A DNA stretch of 64,000 nucleotides. Origin: Stenotrophomonas maltophilia. Its GTDB lineage: Bacteria > Pseudomonadota > Gammaproteobacteria > Xanthomonadales > Xanthomonadaceae. Made by a program: the position numbers and the translations under genes. The stretch is from assembly GCF_039555535.1 (NCBI RefSeq), contig NZ_CP154630.1:1687001-1751000 (forward strand). Reading direction: 5' to 3'. Numbering within the stretch: the stretch's first letter is position 1; every line of letters begins with the position of its first letter. Of the stretch, positions 48,508 to 58,302 are shown one piece after another. The notes under the pieces are model-generated. The model worked only from the letters and a program-made list of their open reading frames with translations, ran no database searches and was not told where the DNA came from.

Positions 48508-49379
48508 GCGTAGGTCCCCTTCATGACGGCGACGAACAGGTCGGCCAGGCCCGGGCTGCGGGTCTCGCCAAGAGTGGAAAGCTGGGCGCGCGGTACGCCG
48601 TCGAACAGCATCACGGTCTTGCCGAACGCCAGGCTGCGTTCGTCGATCGGCTTCAGGGCGCGTGCGGTCTCCAGCTGGTCGGCGTTGACCAGCAGTTCGG
48701 TGTAGCGCTGGCCGACTTCGTCCATTTCCGCGTCGAGCACGATGCGGCCGTCGCGGATGAACATGACGTCGCTGAGGATGTGCTCGATCTCTTCCACCTG
48801 GTGGGTGGTGACGATGATGGTCTTCTGCTCGTCGAAGTAGTCCTCCAGCAGGCGCTGGTAGAACTCCTTGCGGTACAGGATGTCCAGGCCCAGGGTAGGC
48901 TCGTCCAGCACCAGGATGCGGGCATCGATGGCCATCACCAGCGCCAGGTGCAGCTGCACGATCATGCCCTTGGACAGTTCGCGCACGCGCTGCTTCGGTT
49001 GCAGCTTGGTGTTGGCCAGGAAGCGCTCGCAGCGGGCGCGGTCGAAACGCGGGTGCACGCCGGCGACGAAGTCGATCGCCTCGCGCACCTTCAGCCAGCG
49101 CGGCAGCACGGCAACGTCGGCGATGAAGCAGATGTCATTCATCAGTTCGTCGCGGTGCAGCCGTGGATCGCGGCCAAGCACGCTCAGCTCACCCTCCACC
49201 GAGGTCAGGCCGAGCAGTGCCTTCAATGCCGTGGTCTTGCCGGCACCATTGGGGCCGATCAGGCCGACGATGCGCCCGCTCGGAATGCTGAAGCTCGCAT
49301 TGTCGAGGGCGACGGTGGACTTGTAGGCCTTGCGCAGGCCGCGGGCGGTGATGACCGATTCGCTTGCGGTGCTATTCAT
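48504..49379 (-). CDS. ABC transporter ATP-binding protein (YtrB-like), 291 aa
   Basis: Walker A GPNGAGKTT at residues 42-50, a degenerate signature LSKGM instead of LSGGQ, Walker B ILVLDEP and switch His in TTHQVEEIEH. The LSKGM form is common in the YtrB/CcmA-type ATPases that partner ABC-2 permeases. The C-terminal 70 residues form an extra domain (ELLVNADQLETARALKPIDERS). The start overlaps the GntR stop as TGATG and the end overlaps the permease start as ATGA, so three genes are translationally chained. Confidence 0.9.
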   Translation of the reverse strand: MNSTASESVITARGLRKAYKSTVALDNASFSIPSGRIVGLIGPNGAGKTTALKALLGLTSVEGELSVLGRDPRLHRDELMNDICFIADVAVLPRWLKVREAIDFVAGVHPRFDRARCERFLANTKLQPKQRVRELSKGMIVQLHLALVMAIDARILVLDEPTLGLDILYRKEFYQRLLEDYFDEQKTIIVTTHQVEEIEHILSDVMFIRDGRIVLDAEMDEVGQRYTELLVNADQLETARALKPIDERSLAFGKTVMLFDGVPRAQLSTLGETRSPGLADLFVAVMKGTYA

Positions 49380-49738
49380 CAGACTTTCCCCTGGGGCAGC
49401 AATTCGTCGAGGCTCAGGCCCAGGCGCTGGATGCGCTCCAGCACGGCCGGCCATTCTTCATTGAGGAAGCGCTCGCGCTCGCTGCTGCGCAGCTGCGTGG
49501 CGGCCTGCTCGGTCATGAACATGCCCAGCCCGCGGCGCTTCTCGACCAGGCCTTCGTCGGCCAGTTCCTGGTAAGCGCGCGAAACGGTGATGGGGTTCAG
49601 TTGGTAATCGGCGGCCACCTGGCGCACCGAAGGCAGGGCATCGCCCGGCTTGAGGATTCCGTCGAGCATCATGGCGATCACGCGCTCCTTCAACTGACGG
49701 TAGATGGGAGCGCCGTCGCTCCACTGGATGTCGCTCAT
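49379..49738 (-). CDS. GntR-family transcriptional repressor, YtrA subfamily, 119 aa
   Basis: Short GntR regulator: winged helix-turn-helix (residues 10-75: PIYRQLKERVIAMMLDGILKPGDALPSVRQVAADYQLNPITVSRAYQELADEGLVEKRRGLGMFM) followed by only about 45 helical residues, which is the YtrA architecture. YtrA proteins repress their own ABC operon and respond to wall-active antibiotics in Bacillus. The start is at 49738, two bases after the stop of a small membrane-protein gene. The inverted repeat at 50002-50025 overlapping the operon -10 is the likely operator. Confidence 0.9.
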   Translation of the reverse strand: MSDIQWSDGAPIYRQLKERVIAMMLDGILKPGDALPSVRQVAADYQLNPITVSRAYQELADEGLVEKRRGLGMFMTEQAATQLRSSERERFLNEEWPAVLERIQRLGLSLDELLPQGKV

Positions 49739-49740
49739 AT

Positions 49741-49977
49741 TCAGCTCCGTGGGGTCAGCGGCTGGGCGAACGAGAAATACGGCATGGACAGGGAGCTGTG
49801 CAGCCGACGCGGGGGAGGGGGGGAGGAATCGGCGTTCCCGGCCGGTGTAGCGATTGCATCCTGCGCACTGTCGGGCGAGGCGGGGGCGGTGGGCGTGGCC
49901 AGCCAGGCCAGCACGATCAGGGTCGAAACAGCAGCGGCCGCGGGTGCGGTGAGGTTGCGACGGATCCGGGCGTTCAT
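49741..49977 (-). CDS. Small anchored or exported protein, first gene of the GntR-ABC operon, 78 aa
   Basis: Basic N-terminus MNARIRRNL, one hydrophobic helix (APAAAAVSTLIVLAWLATP) and a Ser/Pro-rich tail with PPPPRRLHSSL. AGGGGG lies before the ATG at 49977, and the stop is two bases from the GntR start. No family is recognised. Its position between promoter and repressor suggests a sensory or accessory role, or simply a leader peptide. Moderate confidence that it is translated. Confidence 0.6.
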   Translation of the reverse strand: MNARIRRNLTAPAAAAVSTLIVLAWLATPTAPASPDSAQDAIATPAGNADSSPPPPRRLHSSLSMPYFSFAQPLTPRS

Positions 49978-50001
49978 GGCTTCCCCCTGTCTCAGGTGAC
50001 T

Positions 50002-50042
50002 GGTGTTGTATGCAACTATAACACCGGCACGCCCGTGTGCAA
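50002..50042 (-). promoter_or_regulatory. Promoter and GntR/YtrA-type operator of the 49977-45398 operon
   Basis: On the minus strand TTGCAC (50042-50037), a 16-base spacer and TATAGT (50020-50015), a good sigma-70 promoter. The -10 lies inside an imperfect 24-bp inverted repeat, GGTGTT at 50002 and AACACC at 50020 (8 of 12 positions symmetric), as expected for steric repression. Confidence 0.65.
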
Positions 50043-50344
50043 CCCCCTGCCGGCCCCAACTGATGGCAGGGGCGGTCAGATCGTTGAAATATCACCTTAT
50101 TCAATTGATTCTAAAGGGAAATAAAATTGTCGCATTGGCCGGTTCAGGCCGACCTTCCATTCAGCGATGTCCATACAATGTCATCACTTTGCCAACGAAG
50201 ATCGGCGAAGGGCGCAGTCGCCACGCCGCGCAAAGCCTGGTCCGCGCCCTGCCATCTGGGTCATCGAAGCCCGGTGCTATAGTTCGGCCGATTCCCGGCC
50301 GCTGCTGGCCGGGCCCTGTGACTGGCTACCGCGGACCGCTCCTG
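50043..50344. other. Upstream region of the exported gpx, with an AT-rich patch
   Basis: No gene. About 60 bases (50085-50145) are clearly AT-rich compared with surroundings and probably contain promoter or regulatory DNA for the plus-strand gene. I could not fix a convincing -35/-10 pair. Confidence 0.4.
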
Positions 50345-50932
50345 ATGCCCCTGTCGACCGTTACTCCGCGCCGCCTGCGCGGCCTGTCCCTGCTGGCCCT
50401 GATGGTGGCCGGTGTCGCCGGTTCCGCCAGCGCCCTGGCCGCCGACCTGCTCGACCTGGACTACCGGCCGCTGGCCAGCAAGCAGCAGGTCAACCTGCAG
50501 CAGCGCTATCACGGCCAGGTGCTGCTGGTGGTCAATACCGCAAGCAAGTGCGGCTACACGCCGCAGTACGAAGGACTGGAGGCGCTGCAGAAGCGCTACG
50601 CAGGCCGTGGTTTCGCGGTGCTCGGTTTCCCCTCCAATGATTTCAAGGGGCAGGAACCGGGCGACGAAAAGCAGATCCAGGATTTCTGCACGCTCACCTA
50701 CGGGGTCAAGTTCCCGATGTTCGAGAAGGTGCATGTGGTCGGCGCGGAGGCGACGCCGCTCTATCAACGGTTGACCGCGGCCACCGGCGTGGCACCGGGC
50801 TGGAATTTCCACAAGTACTTGGTCGGCCGCGATGGCAAGGTCATCGCCCAGTTCGCCAGCAAGGTGACGCCGGATGATCCGCAGCTGACCGCGGCCATCG
50901 ACAAGGCGCTGGCTGCAGCCGCCGCACATTGA
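50345..50932 (+). CDS. Exported glutathione peroxidase homologue, 195 aa
   Basis: Signal peptide (LRGLSLLALMVAGVAGSASALA) places it in the periplasm. Peroxidatic Cys69 lies in NTASKCGYTPQYEGL, and the Trp-Asn pair in GWNFHKYL. The motif that normally carries the catalytic Gln reads GFPSNDFKGQEPG: the Gln of CNQF is Asp here, and the Cys is Ser. The cytoplasmic paralogue at 5784 has the standard FPCNQF. The change is shared by some bacterial GPx-like proteins, so activity is not excluded but may differ. No clear Shine-Dalgarno precedes the ATG. Confidence 0.85.
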   Translation: MPLSTVTPRRLRGLSLLALMVAGVAGSASALAADLLDLDYRPLASKQQVNLQQRYHGQVLLVVNTASKCGYTPQYEGLEALQKRYAGRGFAVLGFPSNDFKGQEPGDEKQIQDFCTLTYGVKFPMFEKVHVVGAEATPLYQRLTAATGVAPGWNFHKYLVGRDGKVIAQFASKVTPDDPQLTAAIDKALAAAAAH

Positions 50933-51028
50933 TATCCGGCACGGATGCCTCGACATCGACGGCATGCGTGCGACAATGTCTCTTTTCGCGCCGACGTCGG
51001 CGCCCAGACACTTCCAGGAATGCAGCGA

Positions 51029-52006
51029 ATGAAGATGGGAATGCGCGGCGCCGCGGCGTCGGTTCTGATTCTGGCGATGGGCACTTCGGGTGTCGCTCTG
51101 TCGCAACAACCGGCTGCCCCCGCAGCCGCCAAGGAGACCGCAACCTTGAATTCCCCGAAGCAGAAGCTCGGCTACGCCATCGGCCTGGACGTGGCCAAGT
51201 CGTTCACCCCGATCGCCGATGAGATCGACGTGGCCGCGCTGCGCACCGCCGTGGAGCGTTCGTTCGAAGGCCTGCAGCCGCAGATCACCCAGGAACAGGC
51301 CAAGGCCACCGATGCGGCCCTGCGCCAGGTCGTGATGGCCCGCAGCGGCCAGCAGGTGCCGGGCATGGCGCCGGGTTCGCAGCCGCCGAAGGTCGATCGC
51401 GTCAAGGTGTCGCAGATGATCGGTTCCTATTCGGTGGGCCCGTCGCTGGCGCAGCTGAAGGACGACATCGATGTTGCCTCGCTGTTTGACGCGATCAGCA
51501 CCGGCCTGACCAAGGGTCAGCCGAAGATGACGGAAGCTGACGCGACCGCCACCATCCAGGCCTTCATGGGCAGCAAGCAGGCTGAAATGCAGGCCAAGGC
51601 CGCCGCTGCTGCGCAGACCAACCGCGAAGAAGGCAATGCCTTCCTGGCCAAGAACAAGACCCAGCCGGGCGTCGTGACGACGGCCTCGGGCCTGCAGTAC
51701 CAGGTCATCCGCCCGGGCAGCGGCGAGCGCCCGCTGCCGAGCAGCAAGGTGCGCGTGAACTATGAAGGCAAGCTGCTCAACGGCACCGTGTTCGACAGTT
51801 CCTATGGTCGTCAGCCGGCCGAGTTCGGCCTGGACCAGGTGATCAAGGGCTGGACCGAGGGCGTTGCGCTGATGCCGGTCGGTTCGAAGTACCGCTTCTG
51901 GATCCCGGGCAATCTGGCCTATGGCGAGAATGGCACCCCGGGTGGCCCGATCGGCCCGAACGCGACTCTGACGTTCGACGTCGAGCTGCTGGGCGTCCTG
52001 CCGTAA
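51029..52006 (+). CDS. FKBP-type peptidyl-prolyl isomerase, periplasmic (FkpA/Mip-like), 325 aa
   Basis: Proline isomerase and chaperone for exported proteins. A signal peptide ends near VALSQQ. Two helical N-terminal dimerisation (FKBP_N) segments follow: [14 protein letters not shown] (about residues 44-110) and [15 protein letters not shown] (about 128-215). The second is an apparent duplication of the first. The catalytic FKBP domain covers about residues 235-325 ([47 protein letters not shown]). Doubling of the FKBP_N unit makes it longer than E. coli FkpA (270). Start at 51029 with AGGA eight bases upstream; ATG 51020 is possible. Confidence 0.9.
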   Translation: MKMGMRGAAASVLILAMGTSGVALSQQPAAPAAAKETATLNSPKQKLGYAIGLDVAKSFTPIADEIDVAALRTAVERSFEGLQPQITQEQAKATDAALRQVVMARSGQQVPGMAPGSQPPKVDRVKVSQMIGSYSVGPSLAQLKDDIDVASLFDAISTGLTKGQPKMTEADATATIQAFMGSKQAEMQAKAAAAAQTNREEGNAFLAKNKTQPGVVTTASGLQYQVIRPGSGERPLPSSKVRVNYEGKLLNGTVFDSSYGRQPAEFGLDQVIKGWTEGVALMPVGSKYRFWIPGNLAYGENGTPGGPIGPNATLTFDVELLGVLP

Positions 52007-52029
52007 GCCACCACGGAGCCTGCACGGAC

Positions 52030-53379
52030 ATGCGCGTTGCGATTTTCGGTACCGGTTATGTAGGTCTGGTGACCGGTACCTGCCTGGCCGACGTCGGTCA
52101 TCAGGTGGTCTGCGTCGATATCGACCAGGCCAAGGTGGATGGCCTCAACCAGGGCATCATCCCGATCTATGAGCCCGGCCTGGAGCCGATGGTGAAAGCC
52201 AACCATGCCGCGTCGCGGCTGGCATTCACCACCGATGCCGCGTCCGCGATCGCGCATGGCCAGGTGCTGTTCATCGCCGTCGGTACTCCGCCGGACGAGG
52301 ACGGCAGCGCTGACCTGCAGTACGTACTGGCCGTGGCCCGTACCATTGGCCGGCACATGAGCGTGCCGACCGTGGTGGTCAACAAGTCGACGGTGCCGGT
52401 GGGCACCGCCGACAAGGTGCGTGCCGCCATTGCCGAGGAACTTGCCGCGCGTGGCGCGGACATCGCCTTCGACGTGGTGTCCAACCCGGAATTCCTGAAG
52501 GAAGGCGACGCGGTCGCCGACTGCATGCGCCCGGACCGCATCATCATCGGTGCGACCAGCGAGGAGTCGGTGGCGGTGATGCGTCGCCTGTATGCGCCGT
52601 TCAACCGCAACCACGACCGCGTGGTGGAAATGGACGTGCGCTCGGCCGAGCTGACCAAGTACGCGGCGAACGCGATGCTGGCGACCAAGATTTCGTTCAT
52701 GAACGAAATCGCCAACATCGCCGAGCGTGTCGGTGCCGACGTCGAGCAGGTCCGCCAGGGCATCGGTTCGGACCCGCGCATCGGCTGGCACTTCATCTAT
52801 CCGGGCGCCGGTTACGGTGGCTCGTGCTTCCCCAAGGACGTGCAGGCGCTGGCCCGCACCGCGCAGCAGCATGGTCTTGAGCCGAAGCTGCTGAACGCCG
52901 TGGAAGCGGTCAATGATGCGCAGAAGGGCCACCTGTTCGCCCTCATCCAGCGTCATTACGACAAGGGCGAGGACGAAGGCGTGCGCGGCAGGACGTTTGC
53001 CGTGTGGGGCCTGGCCTTCAAGCCGAATACCGACGACATGCGTGAAGCCTCCAGCCGTCGCCTGCTGGCACAGCTGTGGGAGGGCGGTGCCACGGTGCGT
53101 GCCTATGACCCGGAAGCGATGCATGAATCGCAGCGCATCTTCGGCGAGCGCGATGACCTGGTGTTCTGCAACAGTGCCGACGAAGCGCTGCAGGGCGCCG
53201 ACGCGCTGGTGGTGGTCACCGAGTGGAAGCAGTTCCGCAGCCCCGATTTCCAGAAGCTGCGCGAGCAGCTGAAGGACGCGGCGGTGTTCGACGGGCGCAA
53301 TCTGTACGATCCGGCCGAAGTGGAAGCTGCCGGCCTGGCGTACTACGGCATTGGCCGGGGGCGTTCGCTGCATGTCTGA
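52030..53379 (+). CDS. ugd: UDP-glucose 6-dehydrogenase, 449 aa
   Basis: NAD-dependent four-electron oxidation of UDP-glucose to UDP-glucuronate, used for exopolysaccharide, LPS or lipid A decoration. NAD motif [11 protein letters not shown] at residues 5-15. The catalytic Cys266 lies in [10 protein letters not shown], preceded by the conserved [20 protein letters not shown] helix. The C-terminal UDP-binding half contains [16 protein letters not shown]. Length fits class II enzymes. slyX overlaps its end by eight bases, so they are co-transcribed. Confidence 0.95.
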   Translation: MRVAIFGTGYVGLVTGTCLADVGHQVVCVDIDQAKVDGLNQGIIPIYEPGLEPMVKANHAASRLAFTTDAASAIAHGQVLFIAVGTPPDEDGSADLQYVLAVARTIGRHMSVPTVVVNKSTVPVGTADKVRAAIAEELAARGADIAFDVVSNPEFLKEGDAVADCMRPDRIIIGATSEESVAVMRRLYAPFNRNHDRVVEMDVRSAELTKYAANAMLATKISFMNEIANIAERVGADVEQVRQGIGSDPRIGWHFIYPGAGYGGSCFPKDVQALARTAQQHGLEPKLLNAVEAVNDAQKGHLFALIQRHYDKGEDEGVRGRTFAVWGLAFKPNTDDMREASSRRLLAQLWEGGATVRAYDPEAMHESQRIFGERDDLVFCNSADEALQGADALVVVTEWKQFRSPDFQKLREQLKDAAVFDGRNLYDPAEVEAAGLAYYGIGRGRSLHV

Positions 53380-53614
53380 CCTGCTGCCGACCGAACGCGA
53401 GCAGGCGCTGGAAGCGCGCCTGGTCGAACTGGAAATGCGCGTGTCCTTCCAGGAACAGGCGCTTGCCGAATTGAGCGATGCGCTGGCCGATGCCCGCATG
53501 CAGGGCATGCGCAACGCCGACGTGCTGCGCGTGCTGCTGGAGGACCTGGGCAAGGTCCGCAACGCATTGAATTCTTCCGATCCGGCGAGCGAACCGCCGC
53601 CGCCGCACTACTGA
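53372..53614 (+). CDS. slyX: SlyX family protein, 80 aa
   Basis: Small coiled-coil protein of unknown role. Residues 9-65 are a continuous heptad helix ([32 protein letters not shown]), and the tail ends in PPPPHY, the recognised SlyX C-terminal motif. The ATG lies inside the end of ugd, an 8-base overlap. It is followed by the DUF2058 gene after 10 bases. Confidence 0.92.
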   Translation: MSDLLPTEREQALEARLVELEMRVSFQEQALAELSDALADARMQGMRNADVLRVLLEDLGKVRNALNSSDPASEPPPPHY

Positions 53615-53624
53615 TCCGAATCCT

Positions 53625-54302
53625 ATGAGCGATACCCTCCGCGACCAGCTGATGGGCCTGGGCTTCAAGCCCGCGCCCAAGCCCGAGCGCAAGAATGATG
53701 GCCCCCGCCGTGATGGCCGCCCGCAGGGCAAGGGTGGCACTGGCAATGGAAAGCCGCAGGGCGCAGGCCGGGGCGAGCACAAGCCTGGCGAGCGCCGTGG
53801 GCCGGGCGGTCCGGGCAAGTCCGGTGGCCCGGCGCGTGGCCAGGGTCTGCATGGCCCGCGCAAGCCGCGCAGCGCCGAAGAGATGGATCTGGCCAAGGCC
53901 TATGCCATCCGTGCGCAGCGCGAGAAGGAAGAGCGCATCGAGACCGAGCGCCTGAAGCAGGAAGAGGCACGCGTGCGCCGCGAGGCGAAGGCCAAGCTGG
54001 AAGAACTGCTGAAGGACAAGAGCCTCAATGCCGAGGCGGCAGACATTGCCCGCCACTTCCCGTATGGCGGCAAGATCAAGCGCATCTACGTGACCGCCGA
54101 ACAGCTGACCGCGCTCAATGCCGGTGAACTGGGCGTGGTCCAGCTCAATGGCCGTTACCTGCTGGTGACCGCCGAAGTGCTGGCACAGTCCGAAGCGGTG
54201 TTTGCCGCATCGGTGGCACTGAAGGTCGACCCGAACGCACCGGCCGAGGAGGATCCCTACGCGGATCCGCAGTACCAGGTACCGGACGACCTGGTCTGGT
54301 AA
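53625..54302 (+). CDS. DUF2058 (YaiL-type) nucleoprotein/polysome-associated protein, 225 aa
   Basis: N-terminal LRDQLMGLGFKPAPKPERK is the DUF2058 opening. A Gly/Pro/Arg-rich disordered stretch follows (about residues 22-85), then a charged helix (AKAYAIRAQREKEERIETERLKQEEARVRREAKAKLEELLKD). The C-terminal globular part has FPYGGKIKRIYVTAEQLTALNAGELGVVQLNGRYLLV. The E. coli relative YaiL co-purifies with nucleoid or polysomes. The low-complexity segment is longer than usual. It is in the ugd-slyX transcription unit, ended by a strong terminator. Confidence 0.88.
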   Translation: MSDTLRDQLMGLGFKPAPKPERKNDGPRRDGRPQGKGGTGNGKPQGAGRGEHKPGERRGPGGPGKSGGPARGQGLHGPRKPRSAEEMDLAKAYAIRAQREKEERIETERLKQEEARVRREAKAKLEELLKDKSLNAEAADIARHFPYGGKIKRIYVTAEQLTALNAGELGVVQLNGRYLLVTAEVLAQSEAVFAASVALKVDPNAPAEEDPYADPQYQVPDDLVW

Positions 54303-54320
54303 CTGCACCTGCTGCACGAT

Positions 54321-54349
54321 GAAAACGCCGGGCATTGCCCGGCGTTTTC
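54321..54349. terminator. Bidirectional intrinsic terminator
   Basis: AAAACGCCGGGC / GCCCGGCGTTTT, perfect 12-bp stem with an ATT loop, between convergent DUF2058 (+) and MFS (-) genes. Confidence 0.93.
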
Positions 54350-54350
54350 G

Positions 54351-55550
54351 TTACCGGGCGCGCGCAGCACTGCGGCGTGCACGGATCAACGGCAGGCTCA
54401 GCGCGAAGAAGCACAGCAGGGCGCCGACCAGGGCGAACCCGCTACCGGCGAGGAAGGCCGTGCGTCCCTCGTCGATCTTCCACAATTGGCCGGCGATGAG
54501 CGCGCCCAGCACGCCGCCGACACCGGACGAGAATCCGTACAGCAGGCCCTGGCCATGGCCGTTGAGGCGACCCGGGAAGTAGGTCGCCAGCATCTGCATC
54601 GCCGCCGCGAAGAACGCGGCAAAGCCCAGCGCGTGCGCGGTCTGCGCAAGCAGCATCACCGGCAGGTTTTCCGGGAACAGCGCGGTCACCGCCCAGCGCA
54701 GGCAGGAGCTGACCAGGGCGATCAGCAGCATCCAGCTGGCGTCATAGCGGCGGAAGAAACGGCCGATGGTGAAGAACACGCCCACTTCGAACACCACGCC
54801 GATGGTCCAGAGCAGGCCGAGCGTGGACGTGCGATAGCCGTGGTGGTCCATGTAGACCGAGAAGAAGGTGTAGTACGGGCCGAACGAGAGCTGCTCCATG
54901 AAAGCGGCGAGGAAGAACGCCAGCACCGGCGGGCGCCGCACGATCTGCCAGAAGCCGCTGGCGTCGCCGCCGGTCCTGCCGATGTTGCGTGCGTAGTGGT
55001 TGCTGAAGGCCGAGGCAACCAGCAGGACGAACAGCGGCAGCATCATCCAAGGCAGCAGCCCCGCGCGGCTGGCAGTGCCGTCACCTTCGATCAGCCAGCC
55101 GAACAGGGTGACGATGGCGATGAAGCCGAGCGAACCCCAGACCCGGATCAGGCCGTAGCGATGGCTGTCGCTGCCGAGATGGGTGAGGGTGATCGACTCG
55201 AACTGCGGCATCACCGCGTTGTAGAAGAAGCAGAACACGATCATCGCTGGATACATCCACGGCTGCGGCAGGGGCAGCAGGAATGCGGCAAAGCTGATCA
55301 GGGTCAGCACGCAGCCGACGCGCAGCAGGCGGATCGGCCGCGGTGAGGTGGCCGCCAGCGAGGTCCAGGCACTGGGTGCGACCACGCGGGTGGCGTACCA
55401 CAGGCCCATCATCACGCTGATGGCGGTCACGCTCATCCCGCGCGCGGTGAGGAACAGGCTCCAGTAGGGCGTGAAGGCGCCCAGCGCCGCGTAATAGAAC
55501 AGGTAGAAGCTGGACAGGCGGGCAGCGGGAACGGTCATCGCGGGAATCAT
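54351..55550 (-). CDS. MFS transporter, phenylpropionate/HcaT-like (MFS_1-like), 399 aa
   Basis: Twelve hydrophobic helices in two halves. N-terminal SSFYLFYYAALGAFTPYWSLFL and GLWYATRVVAPSAWTSLA match the HcaT/YcaD-like nucleoside-H+ symporter branch of MFS. RYGLIRVWGSLGFI (helix 4 loop) is its diagnostic motif. The C-terminus is basic (RARRSAARAR). The start is uncertain: ATG 55550 or ATG 55538, neither with a clear Shine-Dalgarno. A SMAG pair lies immediately upstream, between it and metH. Substrate unknown. Confidence 0.87.
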   Translation of the reverse strand: MIPAMTVPAARLSSFYLFYYAALGAFTPYWSLFLTARGMSVTAISVMMGLWYATRVVAPSAWTSLAATSPRPIRLLRVGCVLTLISFAAFLLPLPQPWMYPAMIVFCFFYNAVMPQFESITLTHLGSDSHRYGLIRVWGSLGFIAIVTLFGWLIEGDGTASRAGLLPWMMLPLFVLLVASAFSNHYARNIGRTGGDASGFWQIVRRPPVLAFFLAAFMEQLSFGPYYTFFSVYMDHHGYRTSTLGLLWTIGVVFEVGVFFTIGRFFRRYDASWMLLIALVSSCLRWAVTALFPENLPVMLLAQTAHALGFAAFFAAAMQMLATYFPGRLNGHGQGLLYGFSSGVGGVLGALIAGQLWKIDEGRTAFLAGSGFALVGALLCFFALSLPLIRARRSAARAR

Positions 55551-55555
55551 GCACG

Positions 55556-55613
55556 GTAGCGCCGGGCCATGCCCGGCGGACGGGAGATGACGCCGGGCAT
55601 GGCCCGGCGCTAC
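55556..55613. repeat. SMAG-like REP inverted pair (GTAGCGCCGGGC variant)
   Basis: GTAGCGCCGGGCCATGCCCGGCG and its exact inverted copy ending in CTAC, 11-nt spacer. It is a different subgroup from the GTAGAGCCGAGC copies. It separates the metH stop from the MFS start. Confidence 0.9.
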
Positions 55614-55617
55614 CGCC

Positions 55618-58302
55618 TCATTCGGGATCGTAGTCGAGGTTGGAGGCCAGCCAGCGTTCGGCCTGGGCGCGGTCCACGCCCTTGCGCCGGGCGTAGTCGC
55701 TGACCTGCTCGCGGCTGAGGCGTCCGACCACGAAGTACTGGCTTTGCGGATGACTGAAGTAGTAGCCCGACACTGCGGCGGTCGGCAGCATCGCGAAGCT
55801 CTCGGTCAGTTCCATGCTGGCGTTGGTTTCGGCCTGCAGCAGATCGAACAACCGGCGTTTCTCGCTGTGCTCGGGGCAGGCCGGGTAGCCGGGGGCCGGG
55901 CGGATGCCACGGTACTGCTCGTCGATCAGGGCCTCGTTGTCCAGGTTTTCGGCCTGGTCGAAGCCCCAGAATTCGGTGCGCACGCGCTGGTGCAGACGCT
56001 CGGCCAGCGCTTCGGCGAAGCGGTCGGCCAGGGCCTTCAGCAGGATCGCGTTGTAGTCGTCATGCTCGGCTTCGAAGCGTGCGACATGCGCGTCGATGCC
56101 GATACCGGCGGTGACTGCGAACGCGCCGATCCAATCCTGTTTTCCGCTGTCGGCTGGTGCAATGAAATCGGCCAGGCAGAAATCCGGGCGCTCGGCCGGC
56201 TTGTCCACCTGCTGGCGCAGAAAGCGCAGCGTGGTTTCGCCCTGCGGGTGCTGCACGCGCACATCGTCGCCGATGCTGTTGGCCGGCCACAGGCCGAACA
56301 CCGCCTTGGCGGTCAGCCACTTCTCGCCCACGATGCGGTCGAGCATCGCGCGGGCGTCCTTGTACAGATCGCTGGCCTGGGTGCCGACGATCTCGTCGGT
56401 GAGGATGGCCGGGAACTTGCCGGCCAGTTCCCAGGCCTGGAAGAACGGCGTCCAGTCGATGTACTCGACCAGCTCGGCCAGCGGATAGTCATCGAATACG
56501 TGCAGGCCCGGCTGTTTCGGTGCGGGCGGCGTGTAGCTGTCCCAGCCGCCCTGGAACTTCTGCTCACGCGCGTGCTCCAGCGAGACCAGGCGCTTGGCAT
56601 CACCACGGTTGCGGTGACGCGCACGGATCTCTGCATAGTCGGCCTCGTTGGCGGCAACGAAGGCGTCGCGCAGGTCGCGCGAGATCAGCGACTGGGCCAC
56701 GCCGACCGCGCGCGAGGCATCCTTCACCCAGACCGTCGGTGCGTGGTAATGCGGGTCGATCTTCAGGGCGGTATGCGCGCGCGAGGTGGTGGCACCGCCG
56801 ATCAGCAACGGCAGGTCGAAGCCCTGGCGCTGCATCTCGCGGGCCACGTGGCTCATCTCCTCCAGTGATGGGGTGATCAGGCCGGACAGGCCGATCAGGT
56901 CGGCGTTGTGTTCGCGCGCGGCATCGAGGATCTTCTGCGCCGGCACCATCACGCCGAGGTCGACCACGTCGAAGTTGTTGCAGGCCAGGACCACGCCGAC
57001 GATGTTCTTGCCGATGTCATGCACATCGCCCTTCACCGTAGCCATGATGATCTTGCCGTTGCTCTTGGCGGTGTCACCGCTGCGCGCCTTTTCCGCTTCG
57101 ATGTAAGGCAGCAGGTAGGCCACGGCCTTCTTCATCACGCGCGCGGATTTCACCACCTGTGGCAGGAACATCTTGCCGGCGCCGAACAGGTCGCCGACGA
57201 TGTTCATGCCGTCCATCAGCGGGCCTTCGATCACATCCAGTGGGCGGCTGGAGGCCTGCCGGGCCAGTTCGGTGTCTTCCTCGACGAAGGCATCCAGGCC
57301 GTGTACCAGGGCATGCGCCAGTCGCTGTGCCACCGGCTTTTCGCGCCAGGCCAGGTCCTCGGTCTTCGCGGCGCCCTTCTTGCCCTTGTAGCGCTCGGCG
57401 ATCTCCAGCAGGCGCTCGGTGGCGTCGCTGCGGCGATTGAGGATCACATCCTCCACGCGCTCGCGCAGCTCCGGCTCCAGCTCATCGTAGATCGGCATGG
57501 CACCGGCGTTGACGATGCCCATGTCCATGCCGGCGGCGATCGCGTGGTACAGGAACACCGAATGGATGGCCTGGCGCACGGTCTCGTTGCCGCGGAACGA
57601 GAAGGATACGTTGGAGACGCCGCCGGACACGTGGCAGTGCGGCAGCGTCTGCTTGATGATGCGGGTGGCTTCGATGAAGTCCACCGCATAGTTGTCGTGC
57701 TCTTCGATGCCGGTGGCGACGGCGAAGATGTTCGGATCGAAGATGATGTCCTGCGGCGGGAAGCCGATCTCGTCGACCAGGATGCGATAGGCGCGGGTGC
57801 AGATCTCGACCTTGCGCGCGCAGGTATCGGCCTGGCCACTTTCATCGAAGGCCATCACCACCGCAGCGGCGCCATAGCGCAGCACCTTGCGCGCATGCTC
57901 GCGGAACAGCGCCTCGCCTTCCTTCAGCGATATCGAGTTGACCACGCTCTTGCCCTGCAGGCATTTCAGGCCGGCCTCGATCACGCTCCACTTGGACGAG
58001 TCGACCATCACTGGAATGCGGGCGATGTCCGGCTCGGACATGATCAGGTTGAGGTAGCGGGTCATCGCTGCCTCTGAATCGATCAGGCCCTCGTCCATGT
58101 TGACGTCGAGGATCTGCGCGCCGCTGGCCACCTGCTGGCGGGCCACGTCCACCGCCTCCTCGTAGCGGCCTTCCTTGATCAGCTTGCGGAACTGCGCGCT
58201 GCCGGTGACGTTGGTGCGTTCGCCGACGTTGATGAAAAGCAGGTCCGGGGTGATGACCAGGGGTTCCAGGCCGGACAGGCGGGTAGGGCGGACAGGCGTC
58301 AT
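55618..58302 (-). CDS. metH: Methionine synthase, C-terminal half (folate, cobalamin and activation domains), 894 aa
   Basis: Cobalamin-dependent methionine synthase without the homocysteine domain. Pterin-binding domain ([18 protein letters not shown], residues about 20-290), cobalamin cap and binding domain with the base-off motif D426-V-H428-D-I-G and [15 protein letters not shown]. The SAM-dependent activation domain (about 570-894) ends ... [12 protein letters not shown] ... [16 protein letters not shown]. The missing homocysteine module is the next gene upstream, so methionine synthase is split into two polypeptides that must associate. The 57-base gap and same strand imply one transcript. 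Confidence 0.94.
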   Translation of the reverse strand: MTPVRPTRLSGLEPLVITPDLLFINVGERTNVTGSAQFRKLIKEGRYEEAVDVARQQVASGAQILDVNMDEGLIDSEAAMTRYLNLIMSEPDIARIPVMVDSSKWSVIEAGLKCLQGKSVVNSISLKEGEALFREHARKVLRYGAAAVVMAFDESGQADTCARKVEICTRAYRILVDEIGFPPQDIIFDPNIFAVATGIEEHDNYAVDFIEATRIIKQTLPHCHVSGGVSNVSFSFRGNETVRQAIHSVFLYHAIAAGMDMGIVNAGAMPIYDELEPELRERVEDVILNRRSDATERLLEIAERYKGKKGAAKTEDLAWREKPVAQRLAHALVHGLDAFVEEDTELARQASSRPLDVIEGPLMDGMNIVGDLFGAGKMFLPQVVKSARVMKKAVAYLLPYIEAEKARSGDTAKSNGKIIMATVKGDVHDIGKNIVGVVLACNNFDVVDLGVMVPAQKILDAAREHNADLIGLSGLITPSLEEMSHVAREMQRQGFDLPLLIGGATTSRAHTALKIDPHYHAPTVWVKDASRAVGVAQSLISRDLRDAFVAANEADYAEIRARHRNRGDAKRLVSLEHAREQKFQGGWDSYTPPAPKQPGLHVFDDYPLAELVEYIDWTPFFQAWELAGKFPAILTDEIVGTQASDLYKDARAMLDRIVGEKWLTAKAVFGLWPANSIGDDVRVQHPQGETTLRFLRQQVDKPAERPDFCLADFIAPADSGKQDWIGAFAVTAGIGIDAHVARFEAEHDDYNAILLKALADRFAEALAERLHQRVRTEFWGFDQAENLDNEALIDEQYRGIRPAPGYPACPEHSEKRRLFDLLQAETNASMELTESFAMLPTAAVSGYYFSHPQSQYFVVGRLSREQVSDYARRKGVDRAQAERWLASNLDYDPE

